Source: Clostridium sp.
GTDB lineage: Bacteria > Bacteroidota > Bacteroidia > Bacteroidales > Muribaculaceae
NCBI GenBank assembly: GCA_023666615.1
Contig: JAMPBQ010000001.1
Span: 970,648 to 1,034,647 of the forward strand
Length of the DNA: 64,000 nucleotides
Direction: 5' to 3'
Part shown: positions 33,719-43,922 of the stretch, piece after piece
Numbering within the stretch: position 1 is the first letter of the stretch
Layout of the letters: each line of letters starts with the position of its first letter
Notes under the pieces: generated by a model
What the model saw: only the letters and a program-made list of their open reading frames with translations
Told to the model about the DNA's origin: nothing
The model's database searches: none
Program-made: the position numbers and the translations under genes

Positions 33719-36700
33719 TTAGATGGTGAGGTTAAGGCCGAAAGAGAATGTTCGCATCACGGGACGGCCCCAGAAATTGCTGTTGGCCTCGGGGTCCCAG
33801 CCGCGCCAATTGGTGAATGTCAGCAGGTTCTTGGCGCTGAAGTATACGTTTACGCTTTCCAATCCTATGTGGCTTACAAGGGAAGACGGGAGATTGTAGG
33901 CAAGGTTTACATCCTGAAGCCTTACGAAGGTGCGGCTTTGGTAGGCCGACGGGCTGATGGCTCCTCTTGCCGTCGACATTGAATAGTGGCCGCCGGGATT
34001 TGAAGGAGACCAATAGTCGAGGCCGAGGCCGTTGAGGGAGTTCCAGCGCTTATTGTTGGCGTCGCCTTGGTTTAGCTGGCTTGAGTTGTTGCCGAGGTAT
34101 CCATCCTTTCCGCCTTGCACGGAATTAATGAAGAAGCTGAGGTTGAAATTCTTAAACCGAAGGCTGTTCATAATGCCGAATCGCAGCAGAGGGTCGGAAG
34201 AGCCAATAATGGTGCGGTCGTTAGTGGTGATTTGTCCATCCCCGTCCACGTCATGAATCTTATAGTTGCCCGGGTGGTATCCTGCGGGGATATCATCGTC
34301 GAGCTGGTATATGCCATCAATCTTGTACCCATAAATCGCGTTGACTGACTCGCCGATGAATAGGCCGCTGGCCACGAGGTCGTCTTCCTTTCCGTCGCCA
34401 TCGGCGTCCTTTCCGAAGAGGGAATTGATTTTATTCGTGTTGTGCGAGATATTGAAGGTGGTGGTCCATTCAAAATCTTTAGAGGCGATGTTGTGAGAGG
34501 TCAGCGTGAGCTCAACGCCCTTGTTGGAGAGCTCGCCGATATTTGTCGCTACGGTCTTGTAGCCCGTGATTGAAGGAATCGACATGCTCCACAGCAAATC
34601 ATGCGTCTTTGTTGTGTAGGCTTCGACTGAGCCGTGCAGGCGTCCGTGGAATAGGGAGAAGTCAAGGCCGAAATTGAAGCCTTTTGTCTTTTCCCACTTC
34701 AGCTTGTCATTGCCCATTGAGGAAATCTGTTGTCGCAGCTCGGTGGAGCCGCCGTCGCCGAACACATATCCGGCCTCAGAGGAAACTTTCGCAAGGGAGC
34801 TGTACCGGCTGGTGAGGTTGCCGCTGATGCCCCATCCGGCGCGGAGCTTAAGGAAATTCACGAAAGAAGCGTTGAAGAAGCCTTCGTTGGAAATGACCCA
34901 TCCGAGGGCGAATGAAGGGAACACTGCAGATTTGTTGTTCTCAGCGAAGCCGGAGAAGCCGTCCCTGCGCACCGTTGCCGTAACAAGATACTTGTCATCG
35001 AACTTATAGTTAAGGCGCGCCATCTGGTAGTTCAATGATTCCTTCCAGGCGTCGGAAGTAGTGTATTGGTCGGTGCCAAGCTCGAGGGAGTTGAAGCCAA
35101 GGGTCATTCGCGAGAATTTCTTGGCGTCGGCGCCCGTGAAATCGTACTTGCGTTCGCTGGCTCCATAAAGGAGGGTAGCCGCTATGCCGTGCTTTCCGAA
35201 TGTATTGTTGTAATTCAAGATGTTATCCACTGTCCAATCATAGTAGGTGGTGTTGTTCTTATATGCGTCTCCCGCTTGGCTGGCGTCATACTGGTTGGCA
35301 TAGAAGCGCTGGTCGATGCGATAGTTGTTGCCCCAATTCACGCGATAAGTAAGGCCCTTAACGGGAAGGATAATTTCGGCAGTAACGTTTCCGAAGAAAT
35401 AATTGTGCCTATCCTTGTCGCTGGCGCTTGTGGCGAGGAATGGATTTACGTCGAGGGTCTGCAGAGGATTCACCACGTAGCTTCCATCAGCGGCGTAAGG
35501 GGATACAAGGGGGCAGGAGCGGATGAGAGTGGCCATGTCCACTCCCACGCCGTCTTGATTGATGAATGATCCAAACGCTTGGACGCCAAGGCGGAGCCAC
35601 TTATAGGGGTTGATGTCAAGGTTGACGCGGGCGCTGTTGCGCTTGAAATCATCGTTGATCATGGTGCCTTGCTGGCTGACATTTTCATATGAAATCAAGT
35701 ACTTTACGCTGCTGTTTCCTCCGGAAATGCTGAGGCGGTTCTCAAAGATGTGGCCGCTTTGGGTGCCTTCATCCCACCAATCGTAATCGGTGGCGGAGAT
35801 GCCATCCGGCTGGTTGATGTCGCGCATCGCCGCATCGGGGAGATAGGTCGAGAGGTCGAAGTCGGGATTTGGCGTGGTGTATTCCGGGGCGAGGTAGGCC
35901 TTATCGTAGAAGAAATTAGTCATGAATTGGAGGTATTCGCTTCTGTTCATTGGGCGATAATTCTTTGTAGGGTTTGATATGGAATATGCCGTTGAGAAGC
36001 TGACTTTAGTCTTGCCCTCAGATCCCTTTTTCGTGGTGATAAGGAGGACGCCGTTGGCGGCCTGGGCGCCATATACGGCGGTTGCCGAGGCGTCCTTTAG
36101 GACATCGATTGACTCAATGTCGGCCGGATTGATCGAAGTGAGGGAGCTGTTGTAGATAACGCCATCAAGGATGATGAGCACGCTTGAATTGCCAGAGATA
36201 GTGTTGGTGCCGCGAATTGACATGGAAGGAGTGGTGCCGGCCTCGGTAGACATGCCTATGTTCAGGCCGGGCACAGTGCCTTGAAGCGATTGCAGGAGAT
36301 TTGTGTTGGGGGATTTCTCCAGGTCTTTAAGGTTTGCGCGGACTACGGCGCCGGTGAGGTCCGACTTTTTCATGGTGCCGTAACCGACCACCACGACTTC
36401 GTCAAGCTCCTCGGTGTTGTCCTTCATCACGACATCGATTGTGGAGCGGCCGCCTACCGGCTCTTCAACGTTTAGAAAGCCGACATAGGTGAAGAGCAGC
36501 ACGTCTTGAGCGGACGCCATTATTGAATAGCGGCCGTCAATATCGGTGATTGATGAGACGTCTTTGCCTTTGACGGAGACGGCGACGCCGATCAGCGGCT
36601 CGCCCCCGATGTCGGAAACGACGCCGCTCACATTTTTCTGTTGGGCCAGGCCGGCGGCTACGCAGGCTAAGGCTAAAATCAACATGAGGAATTTTTTCAT
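33719..36700 (-). CDS. SusC-like TonB-dependent outer membrane transporter
   Basis: The protein has about 993 residues. The signal peptide is MKKFLMLILALACVAAG; the carboxypeptidase-D-like domain follows (VSGVVSDIGGEPLIGVAV, about 25-95), then the SusC signature ELDEVVVVGYGTMKKSDLTG, the plug with GTNTISGNSSVLIILDGV, and a 22-strand barrel ending in aromatic residues (MRTFSFGLNLTI). I start at ATG 36700, directly at the signal peptide; a minus-strand -7 box TAATTTTG at 36742-36749 makes the longer frame to 36799 untenable. With SusD it should import oligosaccharides, probably xylan fragments given GH115. Confidence 0.96.
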   Translation of the reverse strand: MKKFLMLILALACVAAGLAQQKNVSGVVSDIGGEPLIGVAVSVKGKDVSSITDIDGRYSIMASAQDVLLFTYVGFLNVEEPVGGRSTIDVVMKDNTEELDEVVVVGYGTMKKSDLTGAVVRANLKDLEKSPNTNLLQSLQGTVPGLNIGMSTEAGTTPSMSIRGTNTISGNSSVLIILDGVIYNSSLTSINPADIESIDVLKDASATAVYGAQAANGVLLITTKKGSEGKTKVSFSTAYSISNPTKNYRPMNRSEYLQFMTNFFYDKAYLAPEYTTPNPDFDLSTYLPDAAMRDINQPDGISATDYDWWDEGTQSGHIFENRLSISGGNSSVKYLISYENVSQQGTMINDDFKRNSARVNLDINPYKWLRLGVQAFGSFINQDGVGVDMATLIRSCPLVSPYAADGSYVVNPLQTLDVNPFLATSASDKDRHNYFFGNVTAEIILPVKGLTYRVNWGNNYRIDQRFYANQYDASQAGDAYKNNTTYYDWTVDNILNYNNTFGKHGIAATLLYGASERKYDFTGADAKKFSRMTLGFNSLELGTDQYTTSDAWKESLNYQMARLNYKFDDKYLVTATVRRDGFSGFAENNKSAVFPSFALGWVISNEGFFNASFVNFLKLRAGWGISGNLTSRYSSLAKVSSEAGYVFGDGGSTELRQQISSMGNDKLKWEKTKGFNFGLDFSLFHGRLHGSVEAYTTKTHDLLWSMSIPSITGYKTVATNIGELSNKGVELTLTSHNIASKDFEWTTTFNISHNTNKINSLFGKDADGDGKEDDLVASGLFIGESVNAIYGYKIDGIYQLDDDIPAGYHPGNYKIHDVDGDGQITTNDRTIIGSSDPLLRFGIMNSLRFKNFNLSFFINSVQGGKDGYLGNNSSQLNQGDANNKRWNSLNGLGLDYWSPSNPGGHYSMSTARGAISPSAYQSRTFVRLQDVNLAYNLPSSLVSHIGLESVNVYFSAKNLLTFTNWRGWDPEANSNFWGRPVMRTFSFGLNLTI

Positions 36701-36792
36701 GGAATGAAAAGAATAAAAAGTGATAAAATGGTTTGATGCGGCAAAATTATGGTCGCGAAAGCGCTTTCCCACTCCTTTATTCCGCATAAAAC

Positions 36793-36826
36793 CGACCAAA
36801 AAGCTGAAATGATGAAAAATTGGTCG
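36793..36826. promoter_or_regulatory. Candidate operator of the susC promoter
   Basis: CGACCAA (36793-36799) and TTGGTCG (36820-36826) form an inverted repeat with centres 27 bases apart, in the intergenic region between susC and the AraC-type regulator gene. It is about 50-90 bases upstream of the predicted susC transcript start, where an AraC-family activator dimer would bind. Binding is inference. Confidence 0.5.
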
Positions 36827-36916
36827 TTTTTTTGCGGGAAAATATGCGTTTTTATGACGAAATCACTATATTTGCGGTTGAAATGAATGTATATTGCGCC
36901 TTAGATTTAATCCTGA

Positions 36917-39769
36917 ATGAAAACTTTTCGCATAATATCCGCACTGTTTGCGATGCTTCTATCGGCATTTTCCGCATATCCTGAATTGCGGCAGCTGGAA
37001 TGCGTGAACCTTCTCAACGCAGATGGGCTGATGACGACTACTGTGAATGACCTGGCTCAAGACAAAAAGGGGTACATTTGGATCGGCACCCCCTATGGGC
37101 TGTATAGGCATGATGGGATAAATGTGTGGAAATACTTCGACGATGGGGATTCCTTGGGGCTAAGCTCAAACCTGATACGCAAGGTGGAGGCTGATACGCT
37201 GAGGGACAAGGTGTGGGTTGGCACTAATTTGGCGGGACTATGCGTTTTTGACTGCAGGACTGAAGAGTTTACGCGCATCCGGCACGCTGAAAATGACGGA
37301 AAATCATTGTCGTCAGACGTAATCAATGACATAGAGGCGGATGCGGAGGGGCGCATATGGATCGCGACAGACAAGGGGGTGGACTTATATGACTATTCAA
37401 CAGGAGACTTCACAAGATACAACAGCTCAAGCGTGAAGGACTTTCCGAGCGGAGCTGTGAATAGATTGCTTTCAGACGGGGATGATTTGTGGATAGGGCA
37501 TTCATCGCACGGACTTTTGAGAATGAATATCCAGGAGGGGAAGGTGAAAGGCCGTTATCCGGCCAATTCCAATATGCCTTCGGGCGCGGTGAGGGCTCTT
37601 TGCAAAGGAAAGGGAGATACGCTATGGATAGGCACAGACGCGGGGCTGGCGGTGATGGACGCGAGAAGAGAGGAAATAAGCCGCTTTCGGAATCTGAAGC
37701 AAGGGGAAGAAGCATTGAGCCACGCAATCTACGACATAGAGCGCACGGCAGACGGGCACATATGGGTCGGAACGCTGAGCAACATATGCTATTTGCATGA
37801 GGCCGACGCGAAGGAGGCGCTGGAAAGCGGAACGAGAATCCACCATATGTTTGTGAGAGATTACAAGTGGGGGATAGCGAATCCTTCGGTGTATGCTTTG
37901 ATGGAAGACTGCTTTGGCAACCTGTGGGCCGGGTCAAACGGCGGAGGAGCCAGCTACATCAATCGGGAGAGGGGAAATTTCTCAAGCTGGAGAATCGACA
38001 AAATCCCCGGCGTGACCAATGGCCTCAACGACAAGGAAGCGCTGGCGCTGCGACTGACCGCAAGCGAGGACACATTGCTGATTGGCACGGATGGAGGCGG
38101 CGTAACCGTAAACGTAAAGGGGATTAACCGCAGATTCATAAGCCCATACAATTCGGAATTGAAATCTGTGACGTATTTCGACATCATTCCCGGCAAGGCA
38201 AGCGGGACCTACTTGCTTTCCTCCTATATGGGATTGGAAGAAATAGACATGGCGAAAGGAAAGATACGCCTTTTGGCCCAGCCCAGATACCAGTATCCGT
38301 TCGCGACAATGTGGGACCATGAAGGCAAGCTGTGGATGGGATATTCAGACGGGGCATTGATAACGCTTGATTCCAATGGAGCCATTATTGGGGAGCATTC
38401 AAGCAAAAACTCAATGCTGCCGCCGCGCGGAATCACGGCTTTGCATGAAGACAAGGACGGGGATGTGTGGATTGGCACTTATGGCTGCGGACTTTATGTC
38501 TATGGCAGAGTGACGGGAGAGATAGAGGCGTCTCCGATATTTGGACGCGCCTGCACGGTGAACCACATCATGACTGACAAGAGGCTGAATACGTGGATCG
38601 CCACAGACATAGGGCTGGTGAAAATAGGCGCGGAAACTCCAGGCTATGAAATTTACAATGAGAAAGACGGGCTGGAATGCGCATCCGTGATGTCGCTGGT
38701 TGAAGACGGAAAGGGGAATATTTGGCTCAGCACCAACGCGGGGATAAGCTGCTATGTGGCCGATGAGGGCAAATTTTTGAATTTCGGGGAGAAAGAAGGC
38801 GTATTGCCGGGACCTTACTTGAGGCATTCGTGCGCAAGGAAGAGCGACGGGATGATTTACATGGGAAGCATGAACGGAGTATGCTACTTCAACGAAGAGG
38901 ATTTGAGGCACAGCGAGAGCGTTGCGTCGCCGGTGTTTACGTCATTCACGATCTTGGGCAACAGCATTAAGGACAAGCATTCAAACATGCCAATAGGGGA
39001 CGGGAAGATAACGCTCAGCCATGAGCAGAACACATTCACCGTTACATTCAGCCCGATGAACAGGGCGCTGGCCGAAAAATGCGTCTATTGCTACAGGATG
39101 GGCGATTCGCCGAGCGATTGGATGGAGATAGGGTACGAGCCCAGGCTGACATTTCACAACCTGCCAGCCGGCACGCATCGGTTGCAGGTGAAGGCAAAGC
39201 TTGTCAACCAGGACTGGCCCGAGCAGGCCAGCGAGCTGAAGATAAGAATAAAACCCTCGCCGTGGGCCTCGCCATGGGCAAAAATCCTGTATGCGGCCTT
39301 GGCGATCGGGGCGGTCTATTGCGTCTATGTCTTGAGGCGGCATTTATTGTCAATGGCAAGGCGCCATCGCGAAATGGAGAAAGAAGTGAAACAATCCAAA
39401 ACAATGAGGCAGGCCCTGATAGACAGCAGCCTTAATGAGAGCGACAAGGCTTTTGCGCAGAGGCTGGCGGGGATTGTGGAGGAAAGGCTGCAGGAAGAGA
39501 ACTGCGACGTCAATGAGATAGCCCGCCAGATGGGCGTAAGCTATTCAACGCTTTACCGCAAAGTGAAGGACATAACCGGAAGCAATATCAGCGACTTCAT
39601 AAAGAGGGTGAGGGTGCATCAGGCTGAAAAGCTTCTGTTGACGGGCAAATATTCAGTGAGCGAAATAGCCGGCATGGTGGGGCTCAGCTCAACATCATAT
39701 TTCAGGGAATGCTTCAAGAAGGAATTTGGGGCATCACCCACACAATGGATAAAGCGCCTGAAAAGCTGA
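36917..39769 (+). CDS. Membrane-spanning AraC-type one-component regulator (HTCS-like without kinase)
   Basis: The 950-residue protein has a signal peptide, a periplasmic beta-propeller of reg_prop-type repeats (about 30-650; many WIGT and WVGT motifs), a Y_Y_Y domain (YCYRMGDSPSDW, about 724-735), one membrane helix (about 784-806), a short coiled coil and an AraC-type DNA-binding domain (about 850-950; VNEIARQMGVSYSTLYRKVK and VSEIAGMVGLSSTSYFRECF). The histidine kinase and receiver domains of classical hybrid two-component systems (about 1300 residues) are absent, so the sensor is joined directly to the DNA-binding domain. It is divergent from the susC operon and is its probable regulator. 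A -7 box TATATTTG at 36867-36874 precedes it. Confidence 0.9.
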   Translation: MKTFRIISALFAMLLSAFSAYPELRQLECVNLLNADGLMTTTVNDLAQDKKGYIWIGTPYGLYRHDGINVWKYFDDGDSLGLSSNLIRKVEADTLRDKVWVGTNLAGLCVFDCRTEEFTRIRHAENDGKSLSSDVINDIEADAEGRIWIATDKGVDLYDYSTGDFTRYNSSSVKDFPSGAVNRLLSDGDDLWIGHSSHGLLRMNIQEGKVKGRYPANSNMPSGAVRALCKGKGDTLWIGTDAGLAVMDARREEISRFRNLKQGEEALSHAIYDIERTADGHIWVGTLSNICYLHEADAKEALESGTRIHHMFVRDYKWGIANPSVYALMEDCFGNLWAGSNGGGASYINRERGNFSSWRIDKIPGVTNGLNDKEALALRLTASEDTLLIGTDGGGVTVNVKGINRRFISPYNSELKSVTYFDIIPGKASGTYLLSSYMGLEEIDMAKGKIRLLAQPRYQYPFATMWDHEGKLWMGYSDGALITLDSNGAIIGEHSSKNSMLPPRGITALHEDKDGDVWIGTYGCGLYVYGRVTGEIEASPIFGRACTVNHIMTDKRLNTWIATDIGLVKIGAETPGYEIYNEKDGLECASVMSLVEDGKGNIWLSTNAGISCYVADEGKFLNFGEKEGVLPGPYLRHSCARKSDGMIYMGSMNGVCYFNEEDLRHSESVASPVFTSFTILGNSIKDKHSNMPIGDGKITLSHEQNTFTVTFSPMNRALAEKCVYCYRMGDSPSDWMEIGYEPRLTFHNLPAGTHRLQVKAKLVNQDWPEQASELKIRIKPSPWASPWAKILYAALAIGAVYCVYVLRRHLLSMARRHREMEKEVKQSKTMRQALIDSSLNESDKAFAQRLAGIVEERLQEENCDVNEIARQMGVSYSTLYRKVKDITGSNISDFIKRVRVHQAEKLLLTGKYSVSEIAGMVGLSSTSYFRECFKKEFGASPTQWIKRLKS

Positions 39770-39814
39770 CTATGGGCAGCCCTTCAGACGCCTTTTCCCT
39801 ATGACGATATGCAA

Positions 39815-41326
39815 TCAGGCCTTTTGGGGCGCCGCTTCGCGTCGGAGGAGGCCAACTACAGTGGTCCATTTTGGCACGAGGCGCAGCGGGGCGGACTTGA
39901 AGTTGGAGGCCAGGATGAGGACGAGCATGGCCATCATTACCCACGAGGCGACGCCGAATGTCTCGCGCACGGCGTCGACGATGCCGTACTGGCGCATGTT
40001 GGAGGCGAACAGCCTTTCCACGATGGATGCGCCGGCAGCAGTGCCGATTCCGCAGCGCACGAAACCGATGATGGTGATATTGGGGAAAAACACCGGCCAA
40101 GGCACTTTCTGCGAGAGAGCGTAAGTGCCACCGACCTCAATCATTACGTCGGCGAAGCCGAGGATGAAGATTGGCACAGTGAGATATTCCTTCGGAGTCT
40201 GCGGCAGGGCTATGAAATACATCGTGGCCGCGTACATGAAAAAGAACAGCAGGCAGCAGAAGAAATAACGGCGCAGGCTCCACTTAAGCTTAATGATTGC
40301 CCAGAAGGAGAAGATAGCGCCCATGATTATGCCGGCAAGCTGGGGCCAATTGAGGTCGATGGCGTTGATTGAATCGTACCCAAGAATGCCATTGACATAG
40401 ATAGGCTGCAGGTAGTGGGCGGCTCCGAGGGCAATGTTTACGCCCATCAGGAGAACCAAAAGGAAATATGTGATGGGGTAGGTGAAAGCCGAGGGAGTGA
40501 TGAAGGCGCGCTCGCCAAGGCGGAGCATTCTGACGATTGCGAGGATGAGCAGGACGACCGCGATATATGAAGCCAGACATATTTCCCGGCTTTCCCACCA
40601 CTCATAATGCTCGCCGTAGTTGAACACATATGCGGCGGCTACGCAGAAGGCCGCCCACAGGATATGGCCAATCCAGTCGACGCCCTTGAGCGGGACGAAC
40701 GGGCCGCAGCGGTGGTCCGGCTTCATCATGAAATAAGCTATGGCGTCAATCGCGAGCATCATAACGACAATGACGCAGTACATCAGCTTCCAGTTGAAAT
40801 AATAGGCTATCCACGTCATTGCGATGTTGGAAAGCTGCACCGTGCCGGTGACGAAGAGGAATATTATGGGGAGGAAAACGCCGAAACTGCGCGTGGGCGT
40901 CCAGTTGAGCTGGACGTTGGAGACAGTGGCGAACATGCCCATAAGCTTGAAATATCCGGCGAATAGGCAAATGCCGCAGAACAGCCAAGGAACATTGCAG
41001 TAAAAGGCGGCAACAGCGCACAGGAGGCTGCCGATGCTTGCCACGAACCACATTTGACGCGTGTAGAAGAAGAATTTCCAGCGGAAGAGCACGGGAAAAA
41101 TTATGTTGAGGCCGATCAGGGAGCAGTAGCTGGCCATTGTGACATCCTCTGAAATGAAGGCCAATTCACCCTGGATTTGGGAGATGGAGGCGGCATAGAT
41201 GCCGCCGGTGAATTGGAAAAAGAGGATGAAAATCATCAAGGACCAGAACCTCACGCCGTGGGGGACCCAAGACTTGAACATGAGAAGCTGAGTGACCAGC
41301 CTCACAGGGGGCATGCCGTGAGCCAT
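39815..41326 (-). CDS. MFS drug:H+ antiporter-like transporter (EmrB-type)
   Basis: The 503-residue protein has about 14 hydrophobic segments in the style of the DHA2 family, whose EmrB member exports hydrophobic compounds through an EmrA-TolC path. It is the third gene of a minus-strand operon with a HlyD/EmrA adaptor (start and stop codons share one base, TGATG) and a TolC-like gene. The classic motif C of DHA2 antiporters is not obvious, so family membership is moderate in certainty. The substrate is unknown. The ORF ends 45 bases from the regulator's 3' end; no terminator is seen there. Confidence 0.85.
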   Translation of the reverse strand: MAHGMPPVRLVTQLLMFKSWVPHGVRFWSLMIFILFFQFTGGIYAASISQIQGELAFISEDVTMASYCSLIGLNIIFPVLFRWKFFFYTRQMWFVASIGSLLCAVAAFYCNVPWLFCGICLFAGYFKLMGMFATVSNVQLNWTPTRSFGVFLPIIFLFVTGTVQLSNIAMTWIAYYFNWKLMYCVIVVMMLAIDAIAYFMMKPDHRCGPFVPLKGVDWIGHILWAAFCVAAAYVFNYGEHYEWWESREICLASYIAVVLLILAIVRMLRLGERAFITPSAFTYPITYFLLVLLMGVNIALGAAHYLQPIYVNGILGYDSINAIDLNWPQLAGIIMGAIFSFWAIIKLKWSLRRYFFCCLLFFFMYAATMYFIALPQTPKEYLTVPIFILGFADVMIEVGGTYALSQKVPWPVFFPNITIIGFVRCGIGTAAGASIVERLFASNMRQYGIVDAVRETFGVASWVMMAMLVLILASNFKSAPLRLVPKWTTVVGLLRREAAPQKA

Positions 41327-42360
41327 CAGTCAATCACTTTGCATTCAACGTTCATGCCGGCGCGAAGCCTTGCGAGGCTCTCGGCGCCGTTGGAGGCGGA
41401 TAGGCGAATCTTGACCGGAATTCTTTGCTCCACCTTCACGAAATTTCCGACCGCGTTGGCGCGAGTTTGGCCTGAGAAAGCAGCTCCTGTTGCGGGGGAG
41501 ATTTCAGATATTACTCCCAAATAAACAGCACCTGGGATGGCATCGACCTTTACCTCGACAGAGTCGCCGACTTCCATTTTAGAGGTCTGCTTCTCGCGAT
41601 AATTGGCTATGACCCAAACATCGTCGGCGTCAACAATGTCGACCAGGGTTTGGCCAGGCTGAACCAGTTGGCCCGGCTTAATCATCTTGTCGGCGCAGTA
41701 GCCGTCGCAAGGGGCGATTATGACCGTGTAAGATAGATTGAGCTCGGCGAGATGCACGGCGGCCTGGGCCATTTCAATCATAGCGTCGTTTTGGCCAAGG
41801 CGCGCGGTCTTTTCCGTAACGACGAGAGAAGACGACTGGCGCTGGCGAGTCATAGAGAGATACTTAGCGCTCAGGGCATTGTAGTTGGTCTTGACGGCGT
41901 CGAACTGCTGCTGGGTGACAGCTCCCTTTTGCAGGAGGCCTTCATATCGGCGCAAGTCAGCCTCGGCGTTGTCAAGGAGGGCCTTCACCTCGGTGATGGC
42001 GGCGTCGGTGACGGCCACGTCATTGCGGGAGGTAGAGGCGGAAGTGGATAGAGCGTCCTTGCCCTTAGTGGCATTGTCAAGGTCGGCGCGGGCCTGGGCA
42101 AGGCGCAGCACATACTCGGCGTCGTCGATGATGGCGAGTGTATCTCCCTTTTTCACTTGGGAGAAATCATCGAAACGGACTTCAGAGACGAAGCCTTGGA
42201 CACGGCTGTTGACCGGGACAATCATGCGCTCAACGTGGGCGTTGTCGGTGAATGTGGATGAGGTGAAGCCCCAAAAGCGGGTTGCAACCCAAGCGAGGCA
42301 AAGGCATATGAGGATGAGGACACCGGCGTTCTGCAGGCGGCGGCGAGTTTTTTGTTTCAT
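41326..42360 (-). CDS. HlyD/EmrA-family adaptor protein
   Basis: The 344-residue protein has an N-terminal membrane anchor (about 10-30), a biotinyl-lipoyl-like half motif (VNSRVQGFVSEVRFDDFSQVKKGD, about 50-73), a long coiled coil (about 85-205) and a beta-barrel (VIIAPCDGYCADKMIKPGQL). This is the EmrA type that works with an MFS pump. It shares one base with the downstream MFS gene, so their translation is coupled, and lies 20 bases after the TolC-like gene. Confidence 0.92.
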   Translation of the reverse strand: MKQKTRRRLQNAGVLILICLCLAWVATRFWGFTSSTFTDNAHVERMIVPVNSRVQGFVSEVRFDDFSQVKKGDTLAIIDDAEYVLRLAQARADLDNATKGKDALSTSASTSRNDVAVTDAAITEVKALLDNAEADLRRYEGLLQKGAVTQQQFDAVKTNYNALSAKYLSMTRQRQSSSLVVTEKTARLGQNDAMIEMAQAAVHLAELNLSYTVIIAPCDGYCADKMIKPGQLVQPGQTLVDIVDADDVWVIANYREKQTSKMEVGDSVEVKVDAIPGAVYLGVISEISPATGAAFSGQTRANAVGNFVKVEQRIPVKIRLSASNGAESLARLRAGMNVECKVID

Positions 42361-42379
42361 ATCAGTATGGGATTAAAGA

Positions 42380-43693
42380 TTATAATTGTGAATTAAGAAT
42401 GCCGGAAACGAATCGGAGCTTATAGAAGGACATTAGGAGGTCGATGCGGGCGTTGACGAGGCGCGTCTCGGCGTCAAGCTTCGCCGTGGAGGCGTCGAGT
42501 ATGTCGGTGAGGAGGGCCATGTCGTTTTCAAAACGCGTCTGCACCACATCGTAGTTTTCATTTGCGAGGCGTACGTTCAGCTCTTCCGTGTCAAGCATTT
42601 GGCGCGCCTGGAGCATTGAGGTATACGCCTGGTGGACATTTCTTTCGATGGCAAGGGATGCGGCGTCGCGCTTGTCGGCGATAGACAAAATTTCGAGCCG
42701 TTTTTGCTTTACTTTTTTGTTGGCGTGCCAAAGGGAAGAAATGTCGTACTTGATAGAAACGCCTGCGAACCAAGCGTTGTAATTCTTATTTATGGCTGGA
42801 ATCTCGAAGGTGACGGGGCCCGTGAGCTGGTCACCGATTACGATGCCGAGGCTGGGGCGAGTTGCGGCCTTTTCCAGCTTTAGGCCGGCATGGGCCATCA
42901 ATTCCGATTTGTCGATAGATCGGAGTTCGAGGGAAGAGCCTTCGGCGGTTGACATCCACCAAGACTCAGGCAAGAGGGAGGGCATTTCGGTGATTTCAGA
43001 TGGAATCAGCTCCGTGTCTGGGCCGTAGCCGAGGAGGGTGGCAAGGTCAAGGTTGAGGATTGAGATTGAATTGTCGATAGATAGGGAATCGTAAGTGAGG
43101 GAGGAGAGGCGCAGCTCATACCTGGTGACGTCGTTTTTTAGGGCGGTGCCCATTTGGTGGCGTTCCTCCATATTTTCGATTAGCCGGCGGGTAAGGGCGA
43201 GGTTTTCGGCGTAGACCTTTTTCAGGTTTCGCATCTTCATCAAGCTTAGGTATCGGGCGAGTGCCTCGAAGCCGGAAATGTCGGCCTGGCGCTCGATGCC
43301 AATTTCCGCCAAATCGGCGGTGAGCTTGGCCAAATCTATTGCCGCGGTGATGGCTCCGCCGGTGTAGATGGGCTGATAGAGGTTGACATTGAGGGTGTTT
43401 CCGAAATGCGGGAGCTTATCTCGCATGGCGTTTGAGAAATCTCGGTCGAGGATAGTGCCGTCGCCCAGATAGTTTAGATTTAAAGAGGCGGAAAGGGTGG
43501 GCAGCTTAGCGCTTTCGGCTACGGCGATGCCCTGGAGCGTGGCTTGATATTCGCTGCGCGCCGCCTTAACGTCGGCGTTGGCGGCGGCAACCCGGTGAAG
43601 GAGAGAATCGACGCTTAAGACCGCCTCGCGGGCAGAGGCCGAGCAAGCAAAAGCGCACAAGGCCACTGCCGCAAGAAGATGTTTCTTGGACAT
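42380..43693 (-). CDS. TolC-family outer membrane protein of the EmrAB-like system
   Basis: The 437-residue protein has a signal peptide (MSKKHLLAAVALCAFACSASA) and the repeated coiled-coil and beta-strand pattern of TolC proteins (YQPIYTGGAITAAIDLAKL near 110). It is the first gene of the minus-strand efflux operon. A full promoter (43923-43954) lies about 230 bases upstream, so the mRNA leader is unusually long. No dedicated regulator gene is adjacent. Confidence 0.92.
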   Translation of the reverse strand: MSKKHLLAAVALCAFACSASAREAVLSVDSLLHRVAAANADVKAARSEYQATLQGIAVAESAKLPTLSASLNLNYLGDGTILDRDFSNAMRDKLPHFGNTLNVNLYQPIYTGGAITAAIDLAKLTADLAEIGIERQADISGFEALARYLSLMKMRNLKKVYAENLALTRRLIENMEERHQMGTALKNDVTRYELRLSSLTYDSLSIDNSISILNLDLATLLGYGPDTELIPSEITEMPSLLPESWWMSTAEGSSLELRSIDKSELMAHAGLKLEKAATRPSLGIVIGDQLTGPVTFEIPAINKNYNAWFAGVSIKYDISSLWHANKKVKQKRLEILSIADKRDAASLAIERNVHQAYTSMLQARQMLDTEELNVRLANENYDVVQTRFENDMALLTDILDASTAKLDAETRLVNARIDLLMSFYKLRFVSGILNSQL

Positions 43694-43922
43694 AAGAATA
43701 AATGAAATGTAAGATTGTGATAATTAGAGATAAAGTGCGGATACGCCATCTTCGCGACGCGAAAAATCCGCTTTCGGTGAATTCGTGCCGCCGGGTTAGA
43801 TTAAGAGGATGATGGCGTCGGCATACCTCAAACGGCTGATGAGGTAATGCTGCGGGCGGCTTGATGGTGATGTGAATGATTGTACCATTGCAAAAGATTG
43901 CGCTTGATGCGCGATTCGAGTG

